A DNA stretch of 64,000 nucleotides, taken from assembly GCA_013399895.1 (NCBI GenBank), contig VXBA01002668.1:2417580-2481579 (forward strand). The letters are read 5' to 3'. This DNA comes from Serilophus lunatus. Taxonomy: Eukaryota > Chordata > Aves > Passeriformes > Eurylaimidae. The position numbers and the translations under genes were made by a program. The notes under the pieces are model-generated. The model was given only the letters and a program-made list of their open reading frames with translations, did no database searches and had not been told where the DNA came from. Below, one piece after another: positions 49,080 to 60,250 of the stretch. The first letter of the stretch is position 1, and every line of letters starts with the position of its first letter.

Positions 49080-52000
49080 CTAGAAGACATGAAAAAACAG
49101 TTTTAGTACTTTTTAGGAAACTCAGGTTCCCCACAAATGACAGTTTCCTTTACTGAAGATGACAAATTCCAAAACAGCCCTTCTATATGCTTCAAGCAAC
49201 CAACAGGGATTTCAAAATAGGCAAAAGCATTTCAGCTTCTTAAGCAAATTAGTTGTTTACACAGACAGTATGACTCACTTTAAAGAAGGTGATTTTAGCC
49301 TAGGAAAAAATCTGAAGTTGAAGAGACTTCGCTTCTATAGGTGTAGGTGCTGTAGAATCTGCCCCAGGCCACAGGAAGTCAAGTATTATTTAAAGGACTA
49401 CAACAGTTTAACAAGGAATGACCATAGAGCATGACCCTCACCTTTCCAGGTACTCCTTGACATTGTTGTAGCCATAGAACTTTGCCAAGTGGATGAGCAT
49501 ACCGGTGGCACAGCGCCCGTCCCGCCGGCGGCAGTAGCTGCAGTTGCACACTCCACGACAAGGAGGGCAGATCCAAGCCTGCAAGGGAGTGAAGGTGGAA
49601 AAGGGGGCAAAAGCAAGTGATGAATAAGGTTATGTTGGCCATCTCATTGCTCACACAAACATGAGCATGGCTTCCCTACCATGTGATTGTTCAAGGCAAG
49701 GTCTTAAAAGCCTCTATCATCAGCCATGCAGACAACCTTGTTAATTTCCAAATTCTGTAGGATTAAAGAAATTATTAAATGCTTGAATACTTTCTCTGAA
49801 GCCTCAGGTTCTTTGATGTGCTCAGTATTGATTTTTAAATAGACTAAAGTCATTTTTAATGCCTAATGATAATTCATTACATGCTAAGCCAACTGTAGTT
49901 AACTGCCTAAAAAAAGATGGGTACCCATTATGACAAGTTTCTTTGGCTCTGTCTGCTGGTATAGCACAACTCCTGAGATTGAATTATCCAGCCTGTACAC
50001 AAGCCAGGCATCTTCAAGATGCTCAGGAAGCGCACACACAAGTGCAGGTGCTAATACAGGAGCCACTTCCACACTAGGCCAGCACATCAGAGCCCAGAAG
50101 CTGATCTCTAAAACACAGGTGGAGGAGAGGAAGTCCCAGAACAAGCCAAGCACAAGCCAGAACAAGCTCTCACACTTGCCCTCCGCTATCTGGTAAGCAG
50201 CAAGTGGAGCTTCAAGAAGCTCCACAGGTGGATAGCAACCCAGGTCCAGCACCTTCCACTTGATTTCTGAACGAAATCAGTGTCAGCCACAGCAGGACTA
50301 CAGATCTCACGGCAAAAAAGTTTCAACATCATGTTACCATGAACATACATTCTTCATTACACTTTTTTTTCCAAGCCCACACAATTACACTTACAGGGTC
50401 AAGCAGAGCTGATTTCACATCTTCCCCATAACGATTTCGAAGACATGGTCCACAAAACTGTCCCCTTACTCCTCCACAGCCCTGGTTGCGACAGATTGTC
50501 TTTGTATCCGTTGTCTTTTGTCGACACTGGTGGCAAGTACTACCCTAAAGGTGGAAAGGAGGACAAAGATCCTAGGATGTCTTAAATGCTCAAGATCTCC
50601 GAATAGTAAATACAAACTTCAAACCAACATCAAATTCAGCAATGAAAATTTTTGTAAGAATCATAAATTCTGTTATTATTACAAATCATGTAACAAGGGT
50701 AGAAGTTTTACAGAGACAGTGCCCAGCTTCAGTTAGTTGCATTGGAAGTCTCAAATTACATGAACCTCATGTCACAGTTCTGATCCTTCCTCTATCTAAG
50801 AAAAAGCAAGAACTATTCAAAAAATGACCTCATGATGCATCTCTGCCAATACAATGAAGCCTGAAATATATAGTAAGCTGATCTTCATGACAATCAGGAA
50901 TAGCCAAATCCAGTGAAAGAAGGGAGTTCCACCCAGAACTTTGGAAACTACCCAACCTGTACGGAAATGTAATTTCCAGCAGGTACAAGGAACAGAGGGA
51001 TCACTATCATTAAATGGTATAACCAACACATTTATACTGAGAATGAGAGATAAAAAAGATGACAATTCTTATCAGTGGTGAGTCATAGCTACAGCACATT
51101 TCATTTAATAGCTCTGTGGCAAGAAAGCACTTCTTTCCAACAGCAAACAGCTGGCGGGGTGTATGAACCAGCACAGCCAAGCCCCACAGAAGCCTGGCAA
51201 AGCTTTCAAAGTTGTGCTTGAGTAATATAATAATGAGTTGATTCTCCAGAACCTCAGGAAAGCAGACCTTTAGACCAGTGGACTATTGAATGACTTAATT
51301 TCAAGCACAGAGACACACTAAGAACATGGCAGCCACTTACTAGAACTTTGTCGTAGATTTTATCTCTAACGGTGATTGCAATGTTGTCCAAGTCCTCTTC
51401 AGTAATATCTTCTACCGGACGATGAGACGAGTACTTTGATGATCTCCTTCTTTTGCGCACTCCACAATCCCCCTGCTGAACAAACTCATCTCAATACCTT
51501 TTATCTGATGTCATGAAGATTCTGTCACCACACTTAGTGACAAATTCTTTCATTTTAATGTGTATGCAGCTCAGAGTGGGTGGACTACAGGCTCAGGCAC
51601 CACTGGAGGAACAGAGAATAGTTTCCAAATTATCGCTGCCTCTTTCTCTCCCTTTTCTCCCTAACCCTTCCTCTACTACATTTTTTATTCATTCTGTTTC
51701 AATGTTCTTCCTTTTCATCATTATTACTTCTATTTCCACAAATCCCTGACATGACTTCTGCTAACTTTTCTTTGCATTCTCTGCACTCCTCCACAGTAAC
51801 ACTTCATACTGCATTTCTTCCCTCTCAAAATAAGAAACTATGATCATCTGCTTCCCCATGCTTTCGTCCTTCAATTTCCTTGCATATTCTCTAATTGCTT
51901 TCTCCAGTGACAAGCTCTAATATCCTGCAGAAAAACCATTACTGAAGTTTTAGGTTAGTCCTGCCATACCTAGCCCTTTCTTACTTTCCTCTTTGTTATC

Positions 52001-55000
52001 TAGTAACTATTAAGTGCTCTTTTTTTCCTTCCAAATATCATTCTCTTTGATCCTTATTCATGACTAAGTCTCATCTCATTCTCAGCCTTCCTCATACCTG
52101 TCTCTTAAGACCTCATTTGTCCTTCACTCTAAGATAGCTCCGTTCTTTCCAAAACAGTCATCTACTCACCCAGGTTCTCATTCCATGCTACTCCACTTTT
52201 TCTAATAGCCAAGTTCCCTCTATAATGCTTCAACTGTGCCCAGCACTCATTCCTACAAGAAGAACTGGTATCCAACCTGTGCAGATGCAAACTTCCTCAT
52301 AAAGAGACTTCCTTATAAAGGCTATAGTCAATATAAGCAACAAAAATGACCACCATAAGCTACAGGAGGAAAAAACAGATTTAAAAAAGACTAGGGAAGA
52401 GTAAAACCTGCAATTTTTGAATGGCTAGCCCATACATCAGCAGTTTGTTGGTGCAGATTCCCTTACTTTATTCTCAGTTCAGCTACATATCTTCCTTCTG
52501 CTACTTCCAGAAAAGGATTTTTGCCATTTTTCACTGAGTCTGAAGATAAGAGAAAATCTGCTTTGCCACCTCTACTACCCCCACTGCCTTGCTACTCCAA
52601 GGCCTTCTACATTGCAGGCTCTACTAATTTTCAGATAATGAATAAATAATAGACTGAAAGTAAACTGCCTTTTTATGCTTGGACAACACAGGTCACAAAT
52701 AGAGCCCACTTAACAGGTGGAAGATGAGGCAGAAAGGCCCGGGGATAACTTCTCCTGCAGCTAATCCCAACTGAAAGTTCCCAATAACTTTCTCTAAGAT
52801 GCGATGGTCTAAGTGCTGGCCAACAACTTAAATATTCCCTAATTCCTGACTACTGGAGATATCAAAGTCTGGCAAATACCACACTGAGTCTCTTCAAGAG
52901 GTTTTGTTGTCTATAGCTACGGATGTGTTCTGCAAATTTGACAGCCGACACGGTAAATTTTTCCAAGGCAAATTTTTCTGGTGGACGAGCATTTCTGGTT
53001 GGGTTCATTCGACGTGCTATCTGGCCTTCAGAAAATGTCCTCCTTGGGGTTTTCTTCTGTTTCTAGAAAGAGAAGAAGATTCCAGTAACTGGAATTTGTA
53101 GTTGTTTGTAGTGTTAGACATTAGAAATTATCTGAAAATGTCTGTACCACACTTGTACTATCGTTAACCTGTTGTTTTTCCCACTCCTTATTTGTTAAGT
53201 CAAACCTCATCAACGTCTAGCGCTCTTAAGTATTGCCCTTACACACTATATAACTTTCTGCTCCTTTTAAAACACCACACCTTCATGTCAAATTCTGTTC
53301 CAGTTAACATCACAGAACTACACCAAAATTCAACATATGTCATATTAAGGCAGAAGCTCGTTCTCACTGCTCTTTGGTAGCTAAGTGTTCAGATTTTCCC
53401 ACAATCTCGATACACTTTTGGGGAACAGTTCTATCTTATTTTCTTTTGAACTTTTTAAACTGAAAGGGCATTATTAAGATTCCTAAAACTTGGAAATTCT
53501 TTGGAGGCATAAAATACTTCTTCATATTGTCACACCTGCCAATTACTGCATTACTGAATTCATGCAACACAAGTCCTGTATAGACACCCACCATAAAGGC
53601 AGCTACTAAATCTGACAGCATAAACAAGACGTGGAAAGCAAGTCTGGTTGCTCCTATACACTTTAATTATTTCCTTTGAAAGAAGTGAAAGGCATATTAC
53701 AAGGAGACAAGCTAGCAGTCAAAAAACAAGCAGATGAGGTAACCAGAATACTCCTTATGTCCTCCCCCTTCCTCAATTAAAGGTATTCAATCAAAGTAGC
53801 AGGCTTATAAATGTATTTAAAGTATGTTTACATCCCTTTAGCATTTAACTAGAGCTAGCAAGGTGTTCCAGCTTTTTAAATTTTGTGTAACTTGGTTTCA
53901 TCTTTTCACCTAACAGTCACCACACCAGCATTTCTAAATAGGCTTCTCAAAGACATGGCTCTTCAACTTTTCCTCAAATCTCTTCATATGTGAAACACTA
54001 CCCTACAGAGAACTAAGAGGGGCTGACAGTCCTCTGCTTAAGGCTAAGAAAAGCCAGTTAAAATAACTACAGTATCATTCCAGTTTGTGTTGGCATGGTT
54101 CAATTTCACGAGCATAGCTCTACTGGGAAGTATGTATCTTAGAAGAAAAGCCTGCAAGAGGGAAATTAACAGGATCTAACCTGGAGGAAAGCAACTATTC
54201 TTCTTTATTCCCACATACACAGACATTTGCCTACCATCTCAATAGTATTTCTAGGACAAAAATAATGAAGTAGCATCTCATCTTGGTCTTCTTGTTTCTT
54301 CTTAAATTATCTTATAAAATTCCATTTCCTCACATAATCTCTGGTACTTCCTGACCAATACCAAATCTTTACAAATGAAGTGACCAAACCAAAGAAAAAC
54401 ACAACAAACTCGGTGAGAGTTTCTGATTGAACACTTTAATCCTAAACCTAACAAAAGTGACTGTCACCACTAGCCAGTACTGGAAACTTACTGAAGGAGT
54501 TGAGGCGGGTGTTTTCACTGGGAACAGGTCCGGTATGGAATTCAACTCTGCCAGCAGCTGGGCAAGCTGAAAACAAGTGATGTCACATTGAAAACTCACT
54601 GCAACTTGCAAACAAGCAACACCTACCATCCATTCTTCAGATGCACTTCAAATTATACCTCAACGTATGAGGTTTCACTGCATGAAACCTTTCTGGGGGC
54701 ACTTGATTTAACTGGGGCTCATTTACTCCTGAATGAGAAAAACTGCTACTAGCGCTAACTTCATAGGTCCCACTAACTCTTACTGGGAATGAGAATTAGC
54801 CAGAATTGCATAAAATCTTGTTGAAACAGCACTAAAGAAACACTTTGCAACATAGTAATGACGTCCCTGACTGATAATGAGAAATTCAGTTCATATGACA
54901 GGAGGAAGGGAAGACAGGTGGGGTGCCCTTGGCAAAAACACAGTAACATGTTGCCTGTGGGCTATTTTACTGGATGACTGCTGATACGCCTGTGTTTTTT

Positions 55001-58000
55001 GCCAGGGAAGTCAAGAGTCCCCTTAAGCAGCGCAGATACACCCAATGACATGAGTACACACTCATTTACAAAGTCATAAAGCAGCTGAGCCCCACTAGTG
55101 GTTTCTGTAACCACAGCACACGCAGTATCAGAAGCACTTGAGCAGGATGATCTGTTGCACTGCATAGGAGATGCCCAGGAGGTACATTTCCACAGAAGCA
55201 GTGGCTGGCAGGTTCAAAAACCACTGACTTGTTTTGGAAGTCCAGAATGAGCCTACCTTCTGAAAAGCCAGTAATAGTGGGGATGAGCTAAACTGCAAGC
55301 TATCTTGAGACTGCCATGGCAACCAGGAGATTAAAAGCTGAACACAGTATTTCTCAGTAAATAGTTCAGTGCGGCATTTATTAAGAATTATTTAATGTCA
55401 TTATAGTACTGCACCTCGGATGCACTTAAGATGCCAGTGAATTTCTCAATGGTTGAACTGCAAGGAAGAATGGAAGGTGAGAAGGGCTAAAGAGCAGCAA
55501 GACCAAGACAACAGCAGTGGGCATCCAAGACAGATTAGAAAGGCAGGTAGGTACACAACTCAAGAAAGTTTTTCACAAAGGAGCTGCAGGCCCATACACT
55601 CAAGAGATGTGCTTGAGCCCCAAGACTGCTTGGAAGCTGTAACTTTTCCTGAAATACAGTAAAACTGAAGGAGCTACTAAGGACTGAACACCAACTCAGT
55701 TTACACAGCAACATGATAATTAAAGAGAACTGGTGGCACGTTGGACAATAAAAGCATTAGGGAACAATCGGTGTCTTGCTTTTCTGCACCTACATGCATA
55801 CATACACACATTTTCAGCAGCTATATAGTAAAGTTTAACTGTAAAAATCACATCCCACAAAGACTGAAATATTACATTTATCATCCTCTGCAGTTTTTAG
55901 CTGGCTTTCCAATCAGTACCTGCAGCAAATCTGTCATGCTCAAACAGAAGGCAGAAACTCTATTATGCAAATGACGCCACAAACCACCTGAACGGACCAC
56001 CTGTTTTTCTGACATGTTCTGAATATAAGGTCACAAAATGTGGGTATCTGTAACTTTGTTCAGATCCATATTAAAAATGTTTGGTTCAGCTCTGGTTTAA
56101 ACTTGACCAGGCTAGTCCTACTTGAGGCTATTTTAGAGGTAAATGTCTGAGTGCTGAAGGTCCTCTGGGGTTTTCCCAGGTACAAAAATTCACCATGAGA
56201 TTTTCCCAGCACAGCACCAGCAGGGACCCAAAATTCAAGTATGCTGAAGCTAAGTACTTCCATGTAAACATCAGAGAACAAAACATCACTCCTAAGTCTT
56301 ACCATGGCTTTATTTTCTTTTATATTTATGGCTCTCTTAAGCAGTGCACTCGAACTTTCCTCCTGTGTTTCTTTAACGTCTTCTTCAGACTCTGAAGCAG
56401 AGCCCTCTAGTTTGTCCAATGGCTTGCAACTTGAAAGAGGTGTAAGGGGTTCATTGTCCTTTAGATGTAAGTCAGACAAAACCTGTTCAGGCAGTTTTTT
56501 CTCAGATGACTTTCTGGTGGGAAACTGCAAAGCAACACGAAGGCCAAAGCTTCTTCTCTTGGGGGAAACTTTCTTCTTCTCCTCTTCCTCCTCATTACCC
56601 AATAATTTGCTGCATTCTTCATCACTCAAGTCTGACTCCACCTTCTAGAGGCAGGAAGAATCCCATGTTACATTACTGGCTGTGACACATTAAAGGTCAT
56701 TTTTAAATCACTAGTTCTAGACAGCAGTCTCACTACCCAAAGGCGGCATCACAAATTCACCTAAATCAAAAAATTTTTAAAAATTCATAGTACACAGCTT
56801 CTTCCTGTGCAGAGATCAATCCAAAATCTATATATTAATACAGTCTGGGATACAGATATGGCTGACTCCAGAAGTACAATCTTGCCCAGCACAGTCAGTC
56901 TACAAGCAGGGGAAGAAGTTCTGATTTCTGATATGTGAAATTACATTAAATAAATCTCCTTTAAGCTTATTTCAGCACAAAGAAAGAACATCACAATGTA
57001 TCAGAAAAAATCCTACTGGAACATTAGGTTTACACAGAAGTGACAGAAAAAAACAGGTCAACATATACATTCACATGTAGGGGTAACTGCCTTTACCAGA
57101 ACTTCTTTCTTGTTCATATGCACCTCGTTTGAAGGAAAGCCTTCAAATGCTTCCGTTTCAGAGTCTGTGTCCTCAGAGAAAATCCTCTGCAGTTCTTCAG
57201 TGAGGTATCTGGACTGAAATTGGACCCCCTGCAAAAATACCAGCCAGTAGTTGTGAGACAGAGTAGTCACACAGCCACAATAAACAGATTTTGAGGTTCA
57301 AGATGGTACCAACTAGATGGCATACATTGTGAAAACACTTTGTAGGCAAAGCTTGTCAAAAAAAAAAAAGATTACATTCAGAGTTTCAGCATTGAGTTAT
57401 TTCAACCTAGAAAGTTTTTTTACCTCATTTTGAGTGTAGGGTTTTAACTGAGCTGCTTCTTGTGGGGGAAACTTTCTTCTTCACCTCTTCCTTCCCTTCT
57501 TAATTACTATCCCCCCAAAAAACCTATCAGCTTTCTTATGTGTAAATTATCATGCTGTTTTGTGTGGTTTTTTCTGAGTATAAAAATCCCAGGCCTTGTA
57601 TAAAAGAAAATACAAACCATTAGAGTAAGAAGGACCCCTCCTTTTCTGGACATTGCAGTACAAACTATCTCCTCTGGGCTTGCTGCAGCAGTACTACAGA
57701 CTCCTGGAGATGAGAGTCTGCTCCTCCTCGCTCTGTTACACCATCACTGAACTGACAGATACACAAATCCACAGAGCTTCTGACAGCCTGACTAACATCC
57801 CTCCACCTTTCAACTGCTCAATTGTTTTTTGGTGCAGCTGATCATTCACACATGTTCTAGGATAGGCAGATCCTAAATTTCTGCCTGTAGACCAGGAATT
57901 AAAAAGATCTCATTATAACACTCTTCACGATATGCACATTACATACCAAGTAAACACAACACTTTTACTAAATCAGAAATGTATTTCCATACTTTCAATC

Positions 58001-59284
58001 AGAACTAGTAGAAGACCATCTTATTAACTTCTACCTATTAGTCCCCCAAAAGACATGTTCACACCACATATTCACCTCTTGAAAGTCAGCAACATGTAAG
58101 TTTGTTTCCCCAGTTTTCCTCTGCTGTTTCTTCCTCCAACAGGAGAAACAAAAATTACATTTAATACATTTGCTAAATATCTTTATTCCTCCTTTCAATT
58201 CCCTCCCTTTCCTGACTTTAATTACACACTTCTTTACATTAAGATACAATCTGGTGAAAAACAGATACAATAAATGAGTGGGAAAACTTGGAGGGGACTT
58301 GGAGTTGGAGAGCTACTGCATATGCTCTTTCTTTACACTTAAAACATCTACCAATTATTATGGGTAATCGGAATGAGTTTTCTGTGAGCAAAATTACTTC
58401 ATTCTTTTGTTGTTGACAGCTAGAGTGCAGCTGCTTCACAAAGGAACAAACAAATAGGGAAGTTACTTTAAAGTTAAACTGCATTTCTTGAAGGGAAACT
58501 GATGTTTTTATGCATTCTGTGTTTCCATGAAATTCCACAGTGAAGTTTGAGGGGGGAAATAGGCTAGCTAAAGTAACTAAAAATACCAAGTGTAAAGCTA
58601 TGATGTTACATCTATGAAGAACAGTCTACACAAGGCAAAATACACATAAAGGACACCTATAGGAAAATGGTGGAAGCTCAGCAGTAGTGCAGTTTATAGG
58701 AGTAGGACTGCAGAAGGCCCTGAGGAAAAGCAGGCACATGAAGGTCACTATTTGTTAACACATTTAGCATCAGCATCTGAGGGAGCATCTGATATACAAA
58801 CATCCCATTTATCATCTCAGCAGGGCAGCTACCTTGCCTCCTCTCCCAACAACTACAGAATTTTTCTGACCTTCCCATCGTTTTGCCCTTCACATCAAAA
58901 CCTTTCCATTTCCTGCACAAGTACCTATGGTCTTTTGCAGCAATGGTGGTGTTTGGCATCATAAACTCCAGATGATGCTCATCCTGATGCACAGCCCTGA
59001 TGTGCAAGGAATGCGGATTATGTTGCTGTTGGAGGGAACTCAGCATATTTTTACTGTAGCATTTAGTGATAAAGAAATTAAACTCAATACTTATGGACAT
59101 TAAAAATAATTGTCAGCCCAAGGGAAACACAATCCATTCCTACCTTTTTTCCAGGCTCTGGAGGACCAAAACTAGCATCGCTGTTCTCTGACAACAAGTT
59201 CTGTCTGGAACCATCACCTTGGAACCCTGGAAAATCTTCATTGTCACTGGGAGAATTAAAAATGTCAGCCACTTCCTTGGGTAT
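49049..59284 (-). CDS. CDCA7L: CDCA7L coding region, exons 2 to 10 (exon 1 not in window)
   Basis: CDCA7L (JPO2, R1) is a nuclear protein that binds MYC and LEDGF/p75 and has been reported to repress MAOA; its paralogue CDCA7 works with HELLS in DNA methylation upkeep. Nine exons totalling 1,320 bases (439 residues plus stop) join in one open frame with GT-AG introns. Order: N-terminal acidic part with two LEDGF-binding motifs, a basic and serine-rich middle, then the Cys-rich 4CXXC R1 zinc-finger domain. Adding about eight residues for the missing first exon gives roughly 447, against 454 in human. IPKEVADIF at the N-terminus and VEDITEEDL before the zinc finger separate it from CDCA7. It converges on the dead DNAH11. 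No lesion was seen. Confidence 0.93.
49442..49578 (-). CDS. CDCA7L: CDCA7L exon 9: second half of the 4CXXC R1 zinc-finger domain
   Basis: AWICPPCRGVCNCSYCRRRD, GRCATGMLIHLAKFYGYNNV, KEYLE, then a split codon. Cysteines at exon residues 4, 7, 11, 13, 16 and 23 complete the zinc-binding set. The exon has a higher GC content than its surroundings, as conserved zinc-finger exons often do. It ends AAAG|GTGAGG in phase 2. Confidence 0.95.
50395..50544 (-). CDS. CDCA7L: CDCA7L exon 8: first half of the 4CXXC R1 zinc-finger domain
   Basis: Fifty codons, GSTCHQCRQKTTDTKTICRN followed by QGCGGVRGQFCGPCLRNRYG and EDVKSALLDP. Cysteines at exon residues 4, 7, 18, 23, 31 and 34 are the metal ligands expected in this family. 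It is almost identical to human CDCA7L (TCHQCRQKTIDTKTVCRNQG). Splice sites TTTAG and CCT|GTAAGT are good. Confidence 0.95.
51341..51472 (-). CDS. CDCA7L: CDCA7L exon 7: RPVEDITEEDL region
   Basis: Forty-four codons, GDCGVRKRRRSSKYSSHRPV followed by EDITEEDLDNIAITVRDKIY and DKVL. Human has RPVEDITEEDLENVAITVRD and KIYDKVL. It carries a basic run just before the conserved acidic motif that leads into the zinc-finger domain. The acceptor is in a CAGCAG tandem; using the upstream copy would add one Gln. Donor CTA|GTAAGT. Confidence 0.93.
51640..52210. repeat. pyrimidine-rich stretch in CDCA7L intron
   Basis: Plus-strand sequence strongly enriched in C and T (CTCTTTCTCTCCCTTTTCTC and similar) over about 570 bases. 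It lies in the intron between exons 7 and 6 and is upstream of exon 7 on the transcribed strand as a purine-rich run. Confidence 0.6.
52880..53062 (-). CDS. CDCA7L: CDCA7L exon 6: RRTFSEGQIARRMNPTR region
   Basis: Sixty-one codons, KQKKTPRRTFSEGQIARRMN followed by PTRNARPPEKFALEKFTVSA, VKFAEHIRSY and RQQNLLKRLSV. Human has RAFSEGQITRRMNPTRSARP and PPEKFALENFTVSAAKFAEE. Two acceptors six bases apart (TAG, exon from 53062; CAG, exon from 53056) both keep the frame; the first follows the better pyrimidine tract, the second gives the length closer to human. The last dozen residues differ clearly from human (SFRRRKTIGG). Donor GTG|GTATTT. Confidence 0.87.
54492..54566 (-). CDS. CDCA7L: CDCA7L exon 5
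   Basis: Twenty-five codons: LAQLLAELNSIPDLFPVKTP and ASTPS. Human reads LAQLLAELNSMPDFFPVRTP, so the match is very close. Acceptor TTTTCAG and donor TCA|GTAAGT are consensus. In the family this piece follows directly on the IKENKAM motif. Confidence 0.93.
56303..56641 (-). CDS. CDCA7L: CDCA7L exon 4: acidic stretch, basic patch, Ser/Glu-rich region
   Basis: One hundred and thirteen codons. It opens VESDLSDEECSKLLGNEEEE, followed by a basic patch (KKKVSPKRRSFGLRVALQFP) that could act in nuclear import. A Ser/Glu-rich part follows (SASESEEDVKETQEESS), and it ends ALLKRAINIKENKAM, the most conserved piece of the CDCA7 family outside the zinc finger. Slightly shorter than my recollection of the human exon. 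The acceptor TAGAAG lacks a strong pyrimidine tract; the donor ATG|GTAAGA is good. Confidence 0.92.
57097..57228 (-). CDS. CDCA7L: CDCA7L exon 3: second LEDGF-binding motif
   Basis: Forty-four codons, GVQFQSRYLTEELQRIFSED followed by TDSETEAFEGFPSNEVHMNK and KEVL. ETEAFEGF is the second [DE]-x-E-x-F-x-G-F motif; human has ETEDFAGF here. Acceptor TTTTTGCAG and donor CTG|GTAAAG are consensus. Confidence 0.92.
59144..59284 (-). CDS. CDCA7L: CDCA7L exon 2: N-terminus, first LEDGF-binding motif
   Basis: Forty-seven codons, IPKEVADIFNSPSDNEDFPG followed by FQGDGSRQNLLSENSDASFG and PPEPGKK. DNEDFPGF fits the integrase-binding-motif pattern [DE]-x-E-x-F-x-G-F known from JPO2 and other LEDGF/p75 partners. 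Acceptor AACAG and donor AAAAG|GTAGGA are good. It begins in phase 0, as human exon 2 does after MELATRYQ. Confidence 0.92.
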
Positions 59285-59869
59285 CTGTTTCTGATTCACA
59301 ACAAGACAGAAGATAAGAGTCAGCTATGCCAACTTATTAGAAGACTCAAACTGGCAACAGTACAACTTATTTTTATACTCCTATGCAAGTACAAATCTGT
59401 ACCACACAATACTCTATGTATAAATTGTACCACATTTAGCTAAACTCCAGGAAAAATCTGTATAGACTGTTTTAATCCCTAAACAGAGACTCAAGATCTG
59501 GGGAGACGAAGGGGGTGCAATATGCAGACTGTTTAACTCCATGAGAAAGTACTTCTCAGTCATAAAAATACATGATGAGGCCAGTTCCTCATGTAAAGGA
59601 GTTGTTCTCCAGCTCTGCATGTTCAACAGAACTTCCCTGAGATGAAGTTCAGAACCAAGAGCAATCTGCCCTTTTCCACTGTCTTAGACAAACAAGGTTG
59701 ATCACAAAGGGCCCCAGAGAATTATTATTTTTTCGTATTTTATCTTTGAATTTAGTTGTGCCAAGGTAAATGACTCAAAGGAGGTTATCTCTCCAAAAAT
59801 AATGTTGCTGAAAAAGTTCCACTTCCATTAGAAGAGCAAGCAATAACTTGACCAAAGTATCACTCTCTG

Positions 59870-60250
59870 AAATAAGCCACACTAATGGGCAAACAGGGGC
59901 CTAATTTTATTCTGCTGAAGTCGTGCTGTCCGTATTTGAACGCCTTTGGATGCTCCCTCACTCCTGCCTCCTACAGCCAACAGTCAGAATCACTGCTGTG
60001 ATGGAATTTACTCAGGACAGCGCAGTATTAAGAATGAAGCATTACGAATTATAATGGGAAAAATTACAAGGAGCTGAGAGCCTCGCTGCTATGAATAAAT
60101 TGCTTCCAGGAGCCACTGCATTAGTTCTGTGCTAATGTGCAGCTGAGTTAGGCACTGCTGTGATTACTGCATGCCTAATTTCTTCTTTTTCATCTATTGC
60201 TTCTGTATCTGCACCAGAGGAGTCATTATGGGGGTGTAATTACTGATTTT
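59870..60250. promoter_or_regulatory. candidate conserved element in CDCA7L intron 1
   Basis: A dense mixed-composition block with repeated TAAT, ATTA and CTAATTT cores and AGGAGCTGAGAGCCTCGCTG, and no mobile-element signature. It could be an enhancer for CDCA7L or a neighbour. Only composition supports this. Confidence 0.3.

Noticed and set aside
56060..56302. Extension of the CDCA7L exon 4 frame past KENKAM
   Set aside because: A consensus GTAAGA donor ends the exon at 56303 and the next exon begins with the expected LAQLLAEL.
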